Below are positions 1 through 10,394 of a stretch of 64,000 nucleotides of DNA, one piece after another. Location: the NCBI GenBank assembly GCA_023078685.1, contig JALGAS010000002.1, positions 7,316,001 through 7,380,000 of the forward strand, written 5' to 3'. Made by a program: the position numbers and the translations under genes. The notes beneath the pieces were generated by a model, which did not search any database, had not been told where the DNA came from, and saw only the letters and a program-made list of their open reading frames with translations. Every line of letters begins with the position of its first letter. The stretch's first letter is position 1. The stretch comes from Neopestalotiopsis rosae (Eukaryota; Ascomycota; Sordariomycetes; Amphisphaeriales; Sporocadaceae).

Positions 1-179
1 GCATCATGACGAGTGCCCGCGCCTATAATCTCTCCAAGGCCAAGCGGGTTCTGGGGTATCGGGAGCAGGTTGACTGGGAGGAGGGATGCCGACGGGCGGC
101 TATCTGGTGGGTGGAGAATCGGAAAGGCAAGGAAGTCAAAGAGATTGACGAGGAGGACGAGGAGTTTGAGATTGAGTGA
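1..179 (+). CDS. 3' end of an NAD-dependent epimerase / 3-beta-HSD-like protein (partial)
   Basis: Only the last 58 codons are inside the window; the gene runs in from the left edge and stops at TGA 177-179. The translated tail carries the C-terminal signature of extended short-chain dehydrogenases of the 3-beta-hydroxysteroid dehydrogenase/epimerase type: a segment reading ARAYNLSKAKRVLGYR (the family's Y-x-x-x-K-A-x-x-x-L-G-Y-x-P element) followed by W-E-E-G-x-R-R-A and a tryptophan pair. It ends in a strongly acidic stretch (E/D-rich, ending FEIE). The Rossmann fold and active site are outside the window, so the substrate (sterol, sugar nucleotide or other) cannot be inferred. Family assignment is fairly sure, function is not. 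Confidence 0.7.
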   Translation, partial: IMTSARAYNLSKAKRVLGYREQVDWEEGCRRAAIWWVENRKGKEVKEIDEEDEEFEIE

Positions 180-653
180 GTCGCAGAGTATTATACTATT
201 CCATGTTTCTTATGTCTCGGTAGAGGCTTTTCAAATCCGCGCCCTCACTCGCTAATGATCTTGCACAACACACGACCTGATCGGCTTCAACTGCGCGTGT
301 GAATTGACAATTGAAGCAAGCACATTATGTAGACGTAGACAAACATGCGACCATGGGCAGTCAATTCCCTCGAATGTCACAGACTTCTTCTCAATTCACT
401 TACCGGCCACGATCTTTTATTTGATCAAATCTCAGGAAGTCCACGGTTCCCGCTTCATTCTTTCAAATATCCCCAATTACGGCGTTAAACGGAGGAGAAG
501 TTATTAGGCTTCCACTAGCACGCGCCTAAGAAAGTGAGTTTCGTCGAAGATATGCACGAGGATCCGTGCGCCCGGAAGTATTTTCCTCACGATACATAAA
601 CTCCGTCTCGGCGCCATTCACATCCTCCACATATTGTACAGATCGCGTGCCGT

Positions 654-679
654 CGTGACATCTGGTTCATGATGTCACG
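654..679. promoter_or_regulatory. 9-bp inverted repeat upstream of the GST gene
   Basis: Arms CGTGACATC (654-662) and GATGTCACG (671-679) are exact reverse complements separated by 8 bp. The core TGACATC/GATGTCA resembles a CRE/bZIP half-site. It lies 24 bp before the TATA-like element and about 125 bp before the ATG, where an upstream activating site would be expected. Binding is inferred, not shown. Confidence 0.45.
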
Positions 680-703
680 GAAATACTCATTGAAACATGT
701 AGA

Positions 704-710
704 TATAAAA
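704..710 (+). promoter_or_regulatory. TATA-like element of the GST gene
   Basis: TATAAAA, about 94 nt upstream of the chosen start codon of the GST at 804; position and orientation fit a core promoter. Confidence 0.45.
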
Positions 711-803
711 GGGATGTGCTGTTAGGTCTCGAGGCCAATTTCTTCCGATGACTATCATATACTTGACTTCTTGAGAACATCTGCATCACAATTCTCGGAC
801 AAC

Positions 804-1466
804 ATGAAATTCTATGACGCCGGAGCACCAAACCCTTATGTGGTCAGGCTATTCATCCTTGAGCGAGGCGGTCTTCAACTCGATGTTCAGCAAGTCGACA
901 TCATGGCGTTGGAAAACCGCAGGCTGGCCTACCGTCGAGACGTCAACCCTCGCGGTGAATTGCCCGCATTGCGCATCTCTGACGACTTCGTCTTGACGGA
1001 AATTACTGCCATTTGCGAATATCTGGACGAGGTCGCCAAGGGCGGGAAGAGTCTCTTTGGAGAAACACCAGAGCAGCGCGCCGAAACCCGGATGTGGCTC
1101 CGGCGAATGGACCTCGAAATTGCCCAGCCTGTCATCTCGTGGTATCGCAACGACCCAGCTACCATTGAATTTTACAAGGGCAATCGCCTTCCCACTCCAG
1201 CCGCGCAAGTCAACGAAAAAGTCGTCATCAATCAGTTCCTAAATCGCCTCGACGATGAGCTGGAGGGCAAGACCTGGCTGTGTGGAGATCGCTTCACTGC
1301 CGCCGACATTCACTTTTACGGATTGCTCAAGATGATGATCATGGGTCCGGCCTCTTGGGTGCTTTCGCCGGGAAGGAAAAACGTGGAGGCTTACTTTGCC
1401 AGAATGGATGGTCGCAAGGCTAGCACAGAGGCATTGGCAACATTTGGTGCAACAGTCTCCGTATGA
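804..1466 (+). CDS. glutathione S-transferase
   Basis: Single-exon gene of 220 residues. The N-terminal half (about 1-80) is a thioredoxin-like GST_N domain. It opens MKFYDAGAPNPYVVRLFILE, where the usual Ser/Tyr/Cys catalytic position near residue 8-10 is followed by N-P-Y-V-V-R, and it carries N-P-R-G-E-L-P-A-L (the cis-proline glutathione-binding loop) and T-E-I-T-A-I-C-E-Y-L (the glutathione gamma-Glu contact). The C-terminal helical domain (about 90-205) has the conserved G-D-R-F-T-A-A-D-I motif. I start at ATG 804 rather than the in-frame codon at 771 because 804 begins exactly at the domain. A cytosolic detoxification or glutathione-conjugation role follows from the family; the substrate is unknown. 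It lies about 4 kb from the amine-oxidase cluster, but the ankyrin gene separates them, so a link is speculative. Confidence 0.85.
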   Translation: MKFYDAGAPNPYVVRLFILERGGLQLDVQQVDIMALENRRLAYRRDVNPRGELPALRISDDFVLTEITAICEYLDEVAKGGKSLFGETPEQRAETRMWLRRMDLEIAQPVISWYRNDPATIEFYKGNRLPTPAAQVNEKVVINQFLNRLDDELEGKTWLCGDRFTAADIHFYGLLKMMIMGPASWVLSPGRKNVEAYFARMDGRKASTEALATFGATVSV

Positions 1467-1826
1467 TTTCATATATGCGTATAGCATGTATGCTTGCGAT
1501 CTTGTTGCAATGTGTGGGAAGGATGTTGAGCTATCATCATACAAAGTCAGCTTGAAGATCCATCGTCAACTTATCCACATACACCTTATTTTGTAACTTA
1601 CAATGAGGCTATGGATGAAAGACCGAGTCTGAGAAGTCGGGCGATGAAACTTTTACCGAAGATATTCGTTGATTGACGAATAATGGAACAACTTTACCAA
1701 AACATCAAGATTGTGCGATCAAGTATAAAAGGTCCTACAGCTGAGAAGCAGCATCAGATGCAGAAACGCGAATGAAAGTCAAGCATGCTGGGAATGAGTC
1801 TATACTAAACTGTGTTGGGCAACCTA
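1467..1826. other. short intergenic region between convergent genes
   Basis: The GST (+) and ankyrin (-) genes converge here. Only presumed 3' UTR sequence is seen; no gene. Confidence 0.6.
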
Positions 1827-3785
1827 TTACATCAGTTGGTGTCGTTTGCTTAAGCTGTCGGGAGACTCCGATTTGCGCTTCTTGCCTCTCTGTGATTTCG
1901 GCTGCTCCTCGTCCATAGAGAAGGCATCACTCTCTTCGTCCTGGTCGGCATGGTCCTCTTCGTCGACCTCCATCTGGTCATCTTCGTCCACATCCATCTG
2001 ATCATCACCATCAACATCATCATCATCGCCGTCATCGTCGTCATCCTCCTCCTCATCATCTTCTTCATCTTCTTCATCCTCCTCCTCCCCATCTTCCTCT
2101 TCTGACTCTTTGCTGTCTTCATCGAGCTCCGCCTCATCGAAATATGGGATCGGTCCATAGTCTTTCCGCATCTGCTTCTTGAACTTGCATTGCTCGAGTA
2201 AGAACTTTGCCACTTCGATCTCCCTTTCCTCAGCCGCCTCTTGCAGAGCCCTATAACTGTGTTCATTCTTGATTTTGGTTCGTTTAGTCGTCATCCCCAG
2301 GAATAACTGCACCAGATCTCTGCTACCACAATGGGCTGCATATACCAATGGGGGAAGCTCGCAAATGTCGTATTCTTCCGAGTAGGGATCAGCTCCGTGA
2401 TCCAGCAGCAGCTGAACCATTGGCATGTCCTTACTGTGAATAGCCGTCATCAGCGGCGATGATTCCATACCTTCGTCGGGCGAAGCTCCCTTTGCTAGCA
2501 GAAGACGTATGATTCCCATGTTTCCATCCTCGGCAGCCCAGCACATGGCGGAGTAACAGTTCTGATCGTGAGCGTCGACATCTGCGCCTTTTTCTATCAA
2601 TGTAGCGACAACTTCCTCATGTCCAAGACATGCCGCCCATAGTAGAGGCGTCATTTCCGTGTCATCTGCGGATTCCAAATCGACATCTCTCTCCAGCAGG
2701 AGCTTGACGATTTCGTTCCGGCCACCCTCAGCGGCATACGAGAGAGGCGTTCGTTCGGATTGGTCTGCGGTATCGAAATCGACGTTGGCCTCCAAAAGCC
2801 GCTGGACCACGGACAAATGTCCCTTGTATGCAGCGTGGGACAGAACGGACATCCCATCCTTGTCTTCTGCTTTGATTTCCGCTCCCTGATCAATGAGAAA
2901 CATGGCGTCCTCTTCGCGGTCAGCGTCGTGGATCACCCATATCAGAAGATCGCCGCCCTGGGTCTTTCTCCAGTCAAAGTCAGGCTTCTCACGCTTGAAC
3001 TCGTCTTGCAGATCTTCGAGCGTATTTGAAGTGGGAGGCGGGGGAAATGGGACCAGGCCGTAATCTATTTCTGGTGGCGAAACGTCCTTCAAGATTTCTA
3101 TGACGCCTTCGTGTCTGCCCTTGATGGCCCAGTGGAACGGTGTTCTTTCGTATTCCGTATCCTTGGCTTCTGGACTGGCATTGTGCTTTAGCAAGAGTCT
3201 GACATTATCTGCCCGGCCATTCATCGCCGCCCAGATCATTGGAGTGCGACCAAGTTTGTCGGGCAGATCGACCTCGGCGCCGGCCTCGAGCAGAAGTCTA
3301 ACGGCATTGTCGCATCCTTGGCCGGCCGCCCACGACAATGCACTTCGACCATGAGTCCACTCTTGAATGTTGATATTTTCGCCCGCGCCCGCGCCCGCTT
3401 CCAGCAGGTTCTCGATGACACGATGGCAACCAGATTGGGCGCCGAGGATGAGTGGCGTGCGACCAGACCTGTCACGTTCCTCAATGTTGGCGCCGGCTCT
3501 GATTAAGCAATTCGCAATGAAATCATGGCCTTCTGCTGCTGCACCCAGCAAGGGTGTCCAACCCCGAAGATCGTGCTTGTTTACACCGGCGCCCCGTTCG
3601 AGCAGAAGCCGGACATTATTGTAACGACCGTTCTCGGCTGCCCAGATCAACAAAGTCCGACCGTGCTCAATGTCTCGAAGATCCGCGTTTCTGCCCGTGT
3701 CCAATTCGTCTCTCAAGACGTCGATTTTGCCCTTCACGGCGGCAACCACGATAGGGTCTTTCGATGGACACAGCTCAAGAAGCAT
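1827..3785 (-). CDS. ankyrin-repeat protein with acidic C-terminal tail
   Basis: From ATG 3785 the product is 652 residues. The frame stays open to 3896, but with no ATG there, so an upstream exon cannot be excluded. Roughly 12-14 ankyrin repeats fill residues about 15-545, seen as recurring G-R-T-P-L-x-x-A-A-x-x-G-x-x-x-x-V-x-x-L-L-x-x-G-A. A non-ankyrin linker rich in P, D and E interrupts them about one third of the way in. After the repeats comes an almost uninterrupted Asp/Glu run of about 70 residues containing a direct duplication (QMDVDEDD / QMEVDEED). It ends in a basic segment, QRGKKRKSE, that looks like a nuclear localisation signal. Ankyrin repeats mediate protein binding; acidic tail plus NLS suggests a nuclear or chromatin-associated adaptor, which is inference. 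No F-box, NACHT or other effector domain is visible. Confidence 0.8.
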   Translation of the reverse strand: MLLELCPSKDPIVVAAVKGKIDVLRDELDTGRNADLRDIEHGRTLLIWAAENGRYNNVRLLLERGAGVNKHDLRGWTPLLGAAAEGHDFIANCLIRAGANIEERDRSGRTPLILGAQSGCHRVIENLLEAGAGAGENINIQEWTHGRSALSWAAGQGCDNAVRLLLEAGAEVDLPDKLGRTPMIWAAMNGRADNVRLLLKHNASPEAKDTEYERTPFHWAIKGRHEGVIEILKDVSPPEIDYGLVPFPPPPTSNTLEDLQDEFKREKPDFDWRKTQGGDLLIWVIHDADREEDAMFLIDQGAEIKAEDKDGMSVLSHAAYKGHLSVVQRLLEANVDFDTADQSERTPLSYAAEGGRNEIVKLLLERDVDLESADDTEMTPLLWAACLGHEEVVATLIEKGADVDAHDQNCYSAMCWAAEDGNMGIIRLLLAKGASPDEGMESSPLMTAIHSKDMPMVQLLLDHGADPYSEEYDICELPPLVYAAHCGSRDLVQLFLGMTTKRTKIKNEHSYRALQEAAEEREIEVAKFLLEQCKFKKQMRKDYGPIPYFDEAELDEDSKESEEEDGEEEDEEDEEDDEEEDDDDDGDDDDVDGDDQMDVDEDDQMEVDEEDHADQDEESDAFSMDEEQPKSQRGKKRKSESPDSLSKRHQLM

Positions 3786-5365
3786 TCTGACAGGATTGGG
3801 AGTATCGTCGACACCGGTTCTCGTGTATTGCAAAGGGATGAGAGGATCCAAACATTCAAAGGCTGTTGAAAGATATCTCAAACAACATTGTGTCAATTTC
3901 TAATTGCTTATATAATTCCTGAACCACGAGTCGAGACGTTTGATGCCAAGGCAACAGCCTAAGCTTGGCGGCCGACTCTAGATGTTGCAATAACTTGCGA
4001 TTGGCCGCGGCGGGGCTCTCCCGTGAGTTCAATTAAAATACGAAGAGGCTTCTCTTCTACTCAAATTCTAGAGAGGCGGCGCGCCCGTTGTAGTGGACAT
4101 TAAGGTTTAGATTAGTACAGAACACTAGACTTAAGCGATGCCAAGTCCCGGCACTACTCATATGCTGCCTAATACGTTTTGACAACCGTGCAGACTGTAC
4201 GTGAGGTAACCAGGCTTGTGCTTAATATTGATTGTATCAGAGAACAGATACTTACTTTTTGTCCAAACCTCCCATGTTGGAAATGAACGAAAATATCTTC
4301 GAACTATCAAAAGTCCGGAGCCGAGATCCGTAGGCTCCCATGAGTAACGTTACTAACAGATCAACTGATGAGATGAAGAGAGCAGATATGATAATTCCGT
4401 TCTGTTTGATTCGATGGATTGAACAAAGGTCCAGGCAGACCATATGGCTGTGATACTTGGTCCTGTCTCGATGTGTCCTTGTCAAGATACTGTTCCAAAT
4501 AAGCAGAAGAGAATCTGTCAGCCAATCATGGTCAGAACCAGCACAGTAGGGCTTTGAGACCTTGAGTTCGGAAGCAATCAGTGTCCTGGCGATCAAAAAG
4601 GTAAACCATTGTCAATTTCAGAGACAGGATTTGAGTAAAGGCAGAATTATGACCTGGCTTGCCAGCGGTCTATCATATATCATGACCGCTGTCTACCTAG
4701 GTATACTTCAACCGTTTGTGGGGGCGTTGTGGACGATAGCAGCAATTAATCAAGAGCATTTGTCTTCACTCGAGCCAAATGAGATCTTGTCGAAACTTCG
4801 AAGTAATTACCCCTAGCTTGCGGCCAGATGATGTAAAAGAATTATAGTCGGAAGTAAATAACTTATAACGACCAAGCTACGGCCTCGGAGTGTATTCCAT
4901 ATACCCCACTTACACATTACTGCGTTCAGGCTAAGCAGCTCCACTCACTGCACCCGTCGGATGGCAGACAGTCAGAGCAGGACCTAGCGACGGAGTACGA
5001 CCTAGTGGCTGTCTTATCGCTATGCAGCGGTGCGTCTCCGAAAGTGAGGACCGTTGTTAGGCGTTGCATCCTATCAAAATCATTGTGCTCAATGGGTACC
5101 TCATGTGTTTTGCATGAGATACGTATTATCATGCACTCATATCTCTACCAAGTGCGCTATCGGCGAGGACCAGTGATCCTGCAGCTAGCATTCTTCTTGC
5201 CGAGTTGAGGGCCATGTTTCTCAGAGTTCGCGGAACACTTTTCCCCAGTATAATAGGGCGAGATCAAGTTATTTCAGCCATCGGGCTGCTTTTAAGCCAA
5301 CGATAACCATTTCTCAGATACTATTGATTCAAAGCACCATCCGATTGACCGTATTGAATTTAAAG
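3786..5365. other. intergenic, no supported gene
   Basis: About 1.6 kb between divergent genes. It contains short open frames on both strands (for example 4252-4596 minus and 4562-4816 plus), each with a hydrophobic stretch but no recognisable family, continuation or splice context. A poly-pyrimidine and TATA-poor leader precedes the amine oxidase start at 5366. Confidence 0.5.
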
Positions 5366-7252
5366 ATGGCACCTTCGGTAGCGATACTGGACTTGCACAA
5401 CACTTCTCAATTGTATTATGCACCAGCAACAATCGTCCCAGCTGGGTCCAAAACCATACACATTTCCGGGCACCCCGGTGCCAACAAAGCTGGGCTCGTC
5501 CCAAAAGACTACGAGTCGCAAATCCATCTTGCCCTGCTGAACATCCGCAAGATCATTCTCGCCAGCGGTGCCACCGTCAAAGACATTGCCAAGCTCGCTG
5601 TCTACATTGTCAATTATGACCCAGAGCAACGAAAGCACCGGCGCCACATTGAGCGCTTCCTCAAAGGCCACCGACCCGCCATGACGCTGGTGCCTGTTGC
5701 TCAGCTGGCGGACCCTGCCTGGCTGGTCGAGATTGAAGCGGTCGTGGTCTGTCCTTCTGAGCCACCGTCGGTGCCACGGGCCCTGAACCTTCAAAGTCAG
5801 AAGTCAGTCGACGTTGTAATCACCGGCGCTGGCCTGGCCGGCTTGACCGCAGCACACACTATTGTAAAGGCCGGTCTCTCCTGTGTGGTCCTAGAGGCCC
5901 GAGACCGGGTCGGCGGCAAGACCTGGAGCCAGCCCTTGGCGGATGGAAAGGGCATTCTCGAGCACGGCGCAGCATGGATCAATGATGTGAACCAGACAAG
6001 AATGATTGCTTTGGCTCGTCAACTTGGCTTAGAGCTGATTGAGCAGAACACCAAGGGCAATGTCGCTGTTCAAGATGCAGATGGAAAAGTCTCATCGTTC
6101 CTGTACGGCGATATGCCAAAGGTAAGACTATCTGAAACGATTAAACGTTGATAGGCTTTGCTAATCGTTCATAACAAGTTCGATCGTGCGAGCGTGAACG
6201 ACATTGTTCGCATTCGGGATATGGTCGAAGCAGATTGTCAGGCGCTCGATGTGTTCCAGCCAAAGGACGCAGAAATGGACTCTGTGACATTTGAAGCCTA
6301 CTTGACATCCCGTGGTGCCAAAGAAAAGGCGATGCAAACTGCGACTACCTGGACACGAGCCATGCTGGGTGTCAACCCGTCTGACGTTTCCGCGCTCTTC
6401 TTCCTGAACTATTGCAAATCTGGCGGTGGTTTGCTGCAAATGCGGTCGGATCGGAAAGGTGGTGGTCAGCACCTGCGCGTGCGGACCGGAACACAATCAT
6501 TTGCCCAGGGTCTTGCCGCGACTCTCCCGGCTGGGTCAGTTCTTTTAAACAGCCCAGTTCAGGAGGTTCTGCAGTCTGGCGCTGGTCACGTTCATGTTGT
6601 CGCTGGAGACGGCGTGTCGTATCAAGCATCCAAGGTTATCACGACAGTCCCTAGCCCTGTGCTCAAGACCATCAAGTTCGTGCCGGCACTTCATCCCGTC
6701 AAACAAGCATGGGCCGATGCATCGGGATATGGGTACTACACAAAGTGTATGGCTGTTTTCAAGTCTCCATTTTGGGTCCGCAAAGGGTTCTGTGGTCTCG
6801 CCCAGTCATTTACTGGCCCAGCCGCTGTTGTGCGCGACACATCCAGCCCCGCCGACGATAAGCATGTCCTCACCTGCTTCATGGCTGGCCCACCTGGACA
6901 GGAATGGGCCAAGCTCTCTCCGGAAGTTCGTGAAAAGGCACTGTTGGCGCAAATTGGAAAGCTCTTTCAATCGGAGGGGATTGTCCAGCAAGAATTCATC
7001 GAGACAGTCATGTACGAATGGATTAACGACGAGTGGGCAGGTTATGGCTGTCCCTGTCCATCGATCACACCGGGCACCCTCGATACTTTTGGGCCTGATG
7101 CTTTACGTTTGCCTTTGGGTAACCTGTATTTCGCCGGCACAGAAACTGCTGGCGAGTGGAAAGGCTACATGGAGGGCGCAGTGCGCAGTGGCGAGCGAGC
7201 CGCGGACGAAGTCATCAAGGACCTCAAGTCGAGCTTCGCAGCACGTCTGTAG
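5366..7252 (+). CDS. RidA-like domain fused to a flavin monoamine oxidase
   Basis: Two exons, 5366-6121 and 6179-7252, with a 57-nt phase-0 intron (GTAAGA...AAG, branch CTAAT); 609 residues. Residues 1-120 form a RidA/YjgF/UK114 domain ending in the signature region P-A-M-T-L-V...L-V-E-I-E-A-V. The normally conserved catalytic Arg (PAR in archetypal RidA) is Met106. From residue 139 an FAD-dependent amine oxidase begins: GAGLAGL at 144-150, then E-A-R-D-R-V-G-G-K, a D-E-W-A-G-Y-G-C-P segment where monoamine oxidases carry their flavin-linked Cys, and the C-terminal NLYFAGTETAGEWKGYMEG FAD-contact motif. The oxidase half would convert an amine to an imine plus H2O2; RidA proteins hydrolyse reactive imines. 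Neighbouring genes are metabolic. The fusion is visible directly; joint function is inference. Confidence 0.9.
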
Positions 7253-7386
7253 TTGCAAATCAGATAACGAGCCATATAAATGAACCAATCAAGTCTTACA
7301 GCTAGTACTGCCTATGCTAATCTATTTGGGCTCGCTGCCTTGAGTCCTATGCATCCAAGAGTCGATCTCAGTATCTAGATATCTGT

Positions 7387-8748
7387 CTAGTCCGTGGTCG
7401 CCATCTGCAGGATGTCTAACACCTGATCAGCATGTGTAATAGGTACAGGATTTGTAGGTATATATCTATCCTTCATCGAATTGTCTGCCAGCTCCTTGAA
7501 TTTTTCCTTGCCGACTCCGACTTCTTCGAGCGTCGTGGGTAGCCCGAGCCCGGCGACAATGGCTGCCATAACATCACCCATTTCACTGGCTTCCGTATTC
7601 TTGCTCTTCTGCCCCAACTTATCAAGTCCCAGGTCTTCAAGGATATCAACTACTCTTCTCTGCCGCTCATGCACACTAGTTCCACCGTGGCGGCGATTGT
7701 ACCTCAATACTGATGGCAGTAGAACACAACTTGTTTCGCCATGGCTTACTCCCAATGGGCCAAGTTGGTGGCCAATGCCGTGGCTCGCGCCCATGGGAAC
7801 TCCTCCTTTGAGTCCCTTGACAGCTTCGACCACTCCTTGCATGCACTTCCTCCGGGCTGACAGATCCTCCGGGTTGTCCTTTGTGAGTAATAAGTTCGGC
7901 AAGAGTAGTCTCAAGCCATCTGTGAAAGCCTTTTCGGCGTTCGTTTTGGCGTCCGGGTCTGCAGAACCATCAAAGAAAATTGAACACAGTCCTTCAACGC
8001 AATGATCAACGGCTCGAATCCCTGAGCTAAGCCAGACGCGCTTGGGCGTCGACACCGTGATGGCTGGGTCCAGTATAACCAAAGATGCTCCGATACTGGG
8101 ATGCTGAAAGGAAGCCTTTTGGTGAGTGCGAAAGTCTGTGGCGCCACCGCGAGGCGTATACTCACCGCCTGAGAGCGAAGTTGGAATATTAATTATTGGC
8201 AAAGTGCATGGCTGGAGACTTTTTGGGTCTGGCTTGGGGTCTGCACCGATATGTAGCTTGGCCAAGTCTTCAAGAGTAAAGGCAGAGTTCGCAAGAGCCT
8301 GGTAGGCAAAGTCAATGGGCGACATTACGTGATCAAGCGAAAGCAAACACCTACGAAGGAAGCTACTTTGGCACCGTCTGTAAGGGATCCAGCTCCAAGA
8401 GTCACGATCAGATCTGCGGAAGTGCGACGGAGATCTATGCTATCGTTAGCCATGGATTCAAGTGTCTTTGTTGATGCCCATACCATTTGCAACCTCGATT
8501 ACATCTTGCCATGGGACATGCTGTTTGATTCCATATCGGACCCCGGCGATGGAACCGCTCAGCTCACCTCGTAAAATGGAGAATGTTTCTGTCTGGCTGA
8601 TTGATTTGGAGACAATTATGTACACTCTTTTCGACCTGAACGTGTTTGCTATGTGCTGCCGACATGCTTGAGCAAAAGGAAGACCGATCGAAATAAAGGG
8701 CCGAGAGTGCCCAGGAAAGGCTACAAAATACACCTCATTGGGAGCCAT
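7387..8748 (-). CDS. maleylacetate reductase-like, iron-containing alcohol dehydrogenase family
   Basis: Three exons: 8484-8748, 8355-8434 and 7387-8298. The introns are 49 nt (GTATGG...CATAG, branch CTAAC) and 56 nt (GTAGGT...CCAG); 418 residues. Continuous reading without these introns would break the frame twice. Splicing restores an A-D-L-I-V-T-L-G-A-G-S-L-T-D-G-A-K nucleotide-binding loop, which is diagnostic of the family. Of the usual metal ligands, His214 (R-A-V-D-H), His288/His292 (SHGIGH) and His301 (SHGET) are present. The Asp normally four residues before the first His is Arg210, as in maleylacetate-reductase-like members rather than true Fe-alcohol dehydrogenases. Maleylacetate reductases finish the hydroxyquinol branch of aromatic catabolism with NAD(P)H; the actual substrate here is not known. 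It converges on the RidA-amine oxidase gene, leaving only 134 bp between the two stop codons. Confidence 0.85.
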
Positions 8749-9278
8749 TGTTGAGACTATTATGTACAAAATGTCGTACTAAAATGGCCTGCTGCACTCT
8801 AAGATCTCTGTTCGTCTCAATGCTGATCTTCGCGTTATCGCCAATTTCTGCTTTATTAAAACCAGGTTTCGGGATTACGACCACCTACGCTGACGGTTTG
8901 TGAAATTTGCTGGAGCTACGCGGATTGTAACAGTCCGTCTTCTTACTCGTGGTCTTGACATCAACGGGAAGTTGACGCCCGTCACCAGCTCCTCTCTATG
9001 GCACTGCACTGATTATAGAGGACCTGGCGCGTGATAGACCAGGTTCCCCGCATTGCAACTACCAGCTCCGCAACCAGTACCCGTGGGAGAACTGACCTAT
9101 AGGCATTCAGCTACAGCGTTACGGCACTCCAGTGGTGTCAAAATCATGCTGTGGCGAGACAGCTCATGCCGGGTATAGCAGCATACTATGTTTATCATAC
9201 TTCATGACTGACATGCATTGTGTGAAGTCGTATTGATCATACTCAAAGACTTCATCAGTCCCTAGAACACTAAACACT
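8749..9278. other. intergenic between two minus-strand genes
   Basis: About 530 bp: presumed promoter of the maleylacetate-reductase-like gene and 3' flank of the DUF1932 gene. No open frame with family features. Confidence 0.55.
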
Positions 9279-10394
9279 CTACGCTAGGCCACTAGGTTGG
9301 CCGCTATTCTTTGCATCGATTCCGTCACTAATGAGTGTCACTACGTCCTCCACAGTCTTTCCCCGTACCCTTACATCCGGTAGCTCACTTCCCAATACCG
9401 TATCTTCACTGACCAGCCTATAGCACTCGGCTACGCCTTCGAAACTGGATGTCGAAAAGAGTTTAGAAAATGATTTCAGGACATTCTTATTCCATGCACC
9501 AATCTACTCACAGTGTCTTATCAAATCCGCCATATTCTGCGGCTGTTTCACTCATCTCGAGCATCTCGTAGTACCATCTGTATGATGTGTGAGGCATTCT
9601 GACCAGCCCATCCTGGGCTGCTTTCAGTGTTGCTGGCTTGTACCTCCCCAGAAAATCCTGTAATTCATCAAGGACCCCTAATCGGTGGGCCGTTGTGAAG
9701 GACTGGATCGCAAGAGCAATGAAGCCCTTGGTCGTCATGCCGAAACACATCTTGACTGCAGTCGCTGCGCCGATCTTCTCGCTCATATGCTCCATATTCA
9801 AGATTCGCACTAGATCTGCATCCGAGACCCTGTTGGGGCCGCACAGCAGAAGCGTGGGACAGTGCCATTCCACGCCGCTCTCACAATTGTCCTCTGATGC
9901 TGACTTCTCATGTGGAACTCCCCCACTGATCACACCGTCAATGAATACAATGCCTTGTGTATTGTCGAATACAGCCGCAATGAGGCGCGCAGACTGAGGA
10001 GAGACGGCATTCAGGTCTAGGAAGTGGATGGTCCTGCCATTGGGGCCTACAGTATGAGACGCCTCAACAGCTGCTTGTATCCTTTTTGCTGTACCAAGGG
10101 CATCGCGCGGAGGCACAATCGACAGGACATAATCCGCCTGTTCAATGATTTCCGAGTCACTGGATAACGTCTCTATATCATGTATTTTTGTACGCTCTTT
10201 GGTCGCATCACTGTATGGTGATCGATGCTATTAGCGCAGTTCTTATAAAGCGAAAGACTGACGTCGTTGGTGTGATTAACTAACCTTCTGTCACTAACAT
10301 TCGTTACAACGCGATAGCCATGAAATTTGAGCAATCGAGCCACACCGAGGCCCATCTCACCAATTGAGAGGATGGCGATGGTAGGCTTCATCAT
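9279..10394 (-). CDS. 6-phosphogluconate-dehydrogenase-like NAD-binding / DUF1932 protein
   Basis: Three exons: 10285-10394, 9512-10210 and 9279-9444. The introns are 74 nt (GTTAGT...ACAG) and 67 nt (GTGAGT...CCAG); 324 residues. The N-terminus, with A-I-L-S-I-G-E-M-G-L-G-V-A-R-L-L, is the dinucleotide-binding fold of the beta-hydroxyacid dehydrogenase/6PGDH superfamily, and Q-A-D-Y-V-L-S-I-V-P-P fits its second conserved region. A central F-I-D-G-V-I-S-G-G matches the substrate loop (DGxxSGG). The C-terminal half, with S-E-K-I-G-A-A-T-A-V-K-M-C-F-G-M (K-x-x-x catalytic region) and T-T-K-G-F, matches DUF1932. The final exon (about 55 codons) supplies the last helices and is too short to be seen as an ORF alone. 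Two adjacent ATGs (10394, 10391) are possible starts. It is divergent from the MFS gene, so shared regulation is likely. Confidence 0.85.

Larger units (their letters stand above)
180..803. other. intergenic region with the GST promoter
   Basis: No convincing gene. The right part holds a perfect inverted repeat (654-679) and a TATA-like element (704-710) upstream of the GST start codon at 804. Short open frames here have no family features. Confidence 0.6.

Noticed and set aside
1239..1544. Minus-strand frame overlapping the GST gene
   Set aside because: It is the reverse-strand shadow of a well-supported gene.
4252..4816. Overlapping short frames on both strands with hydrophobic stretches
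   Set aside because: No family signature, no splice continuation, and opposite-strand overlap; typical of non-coding sequence.
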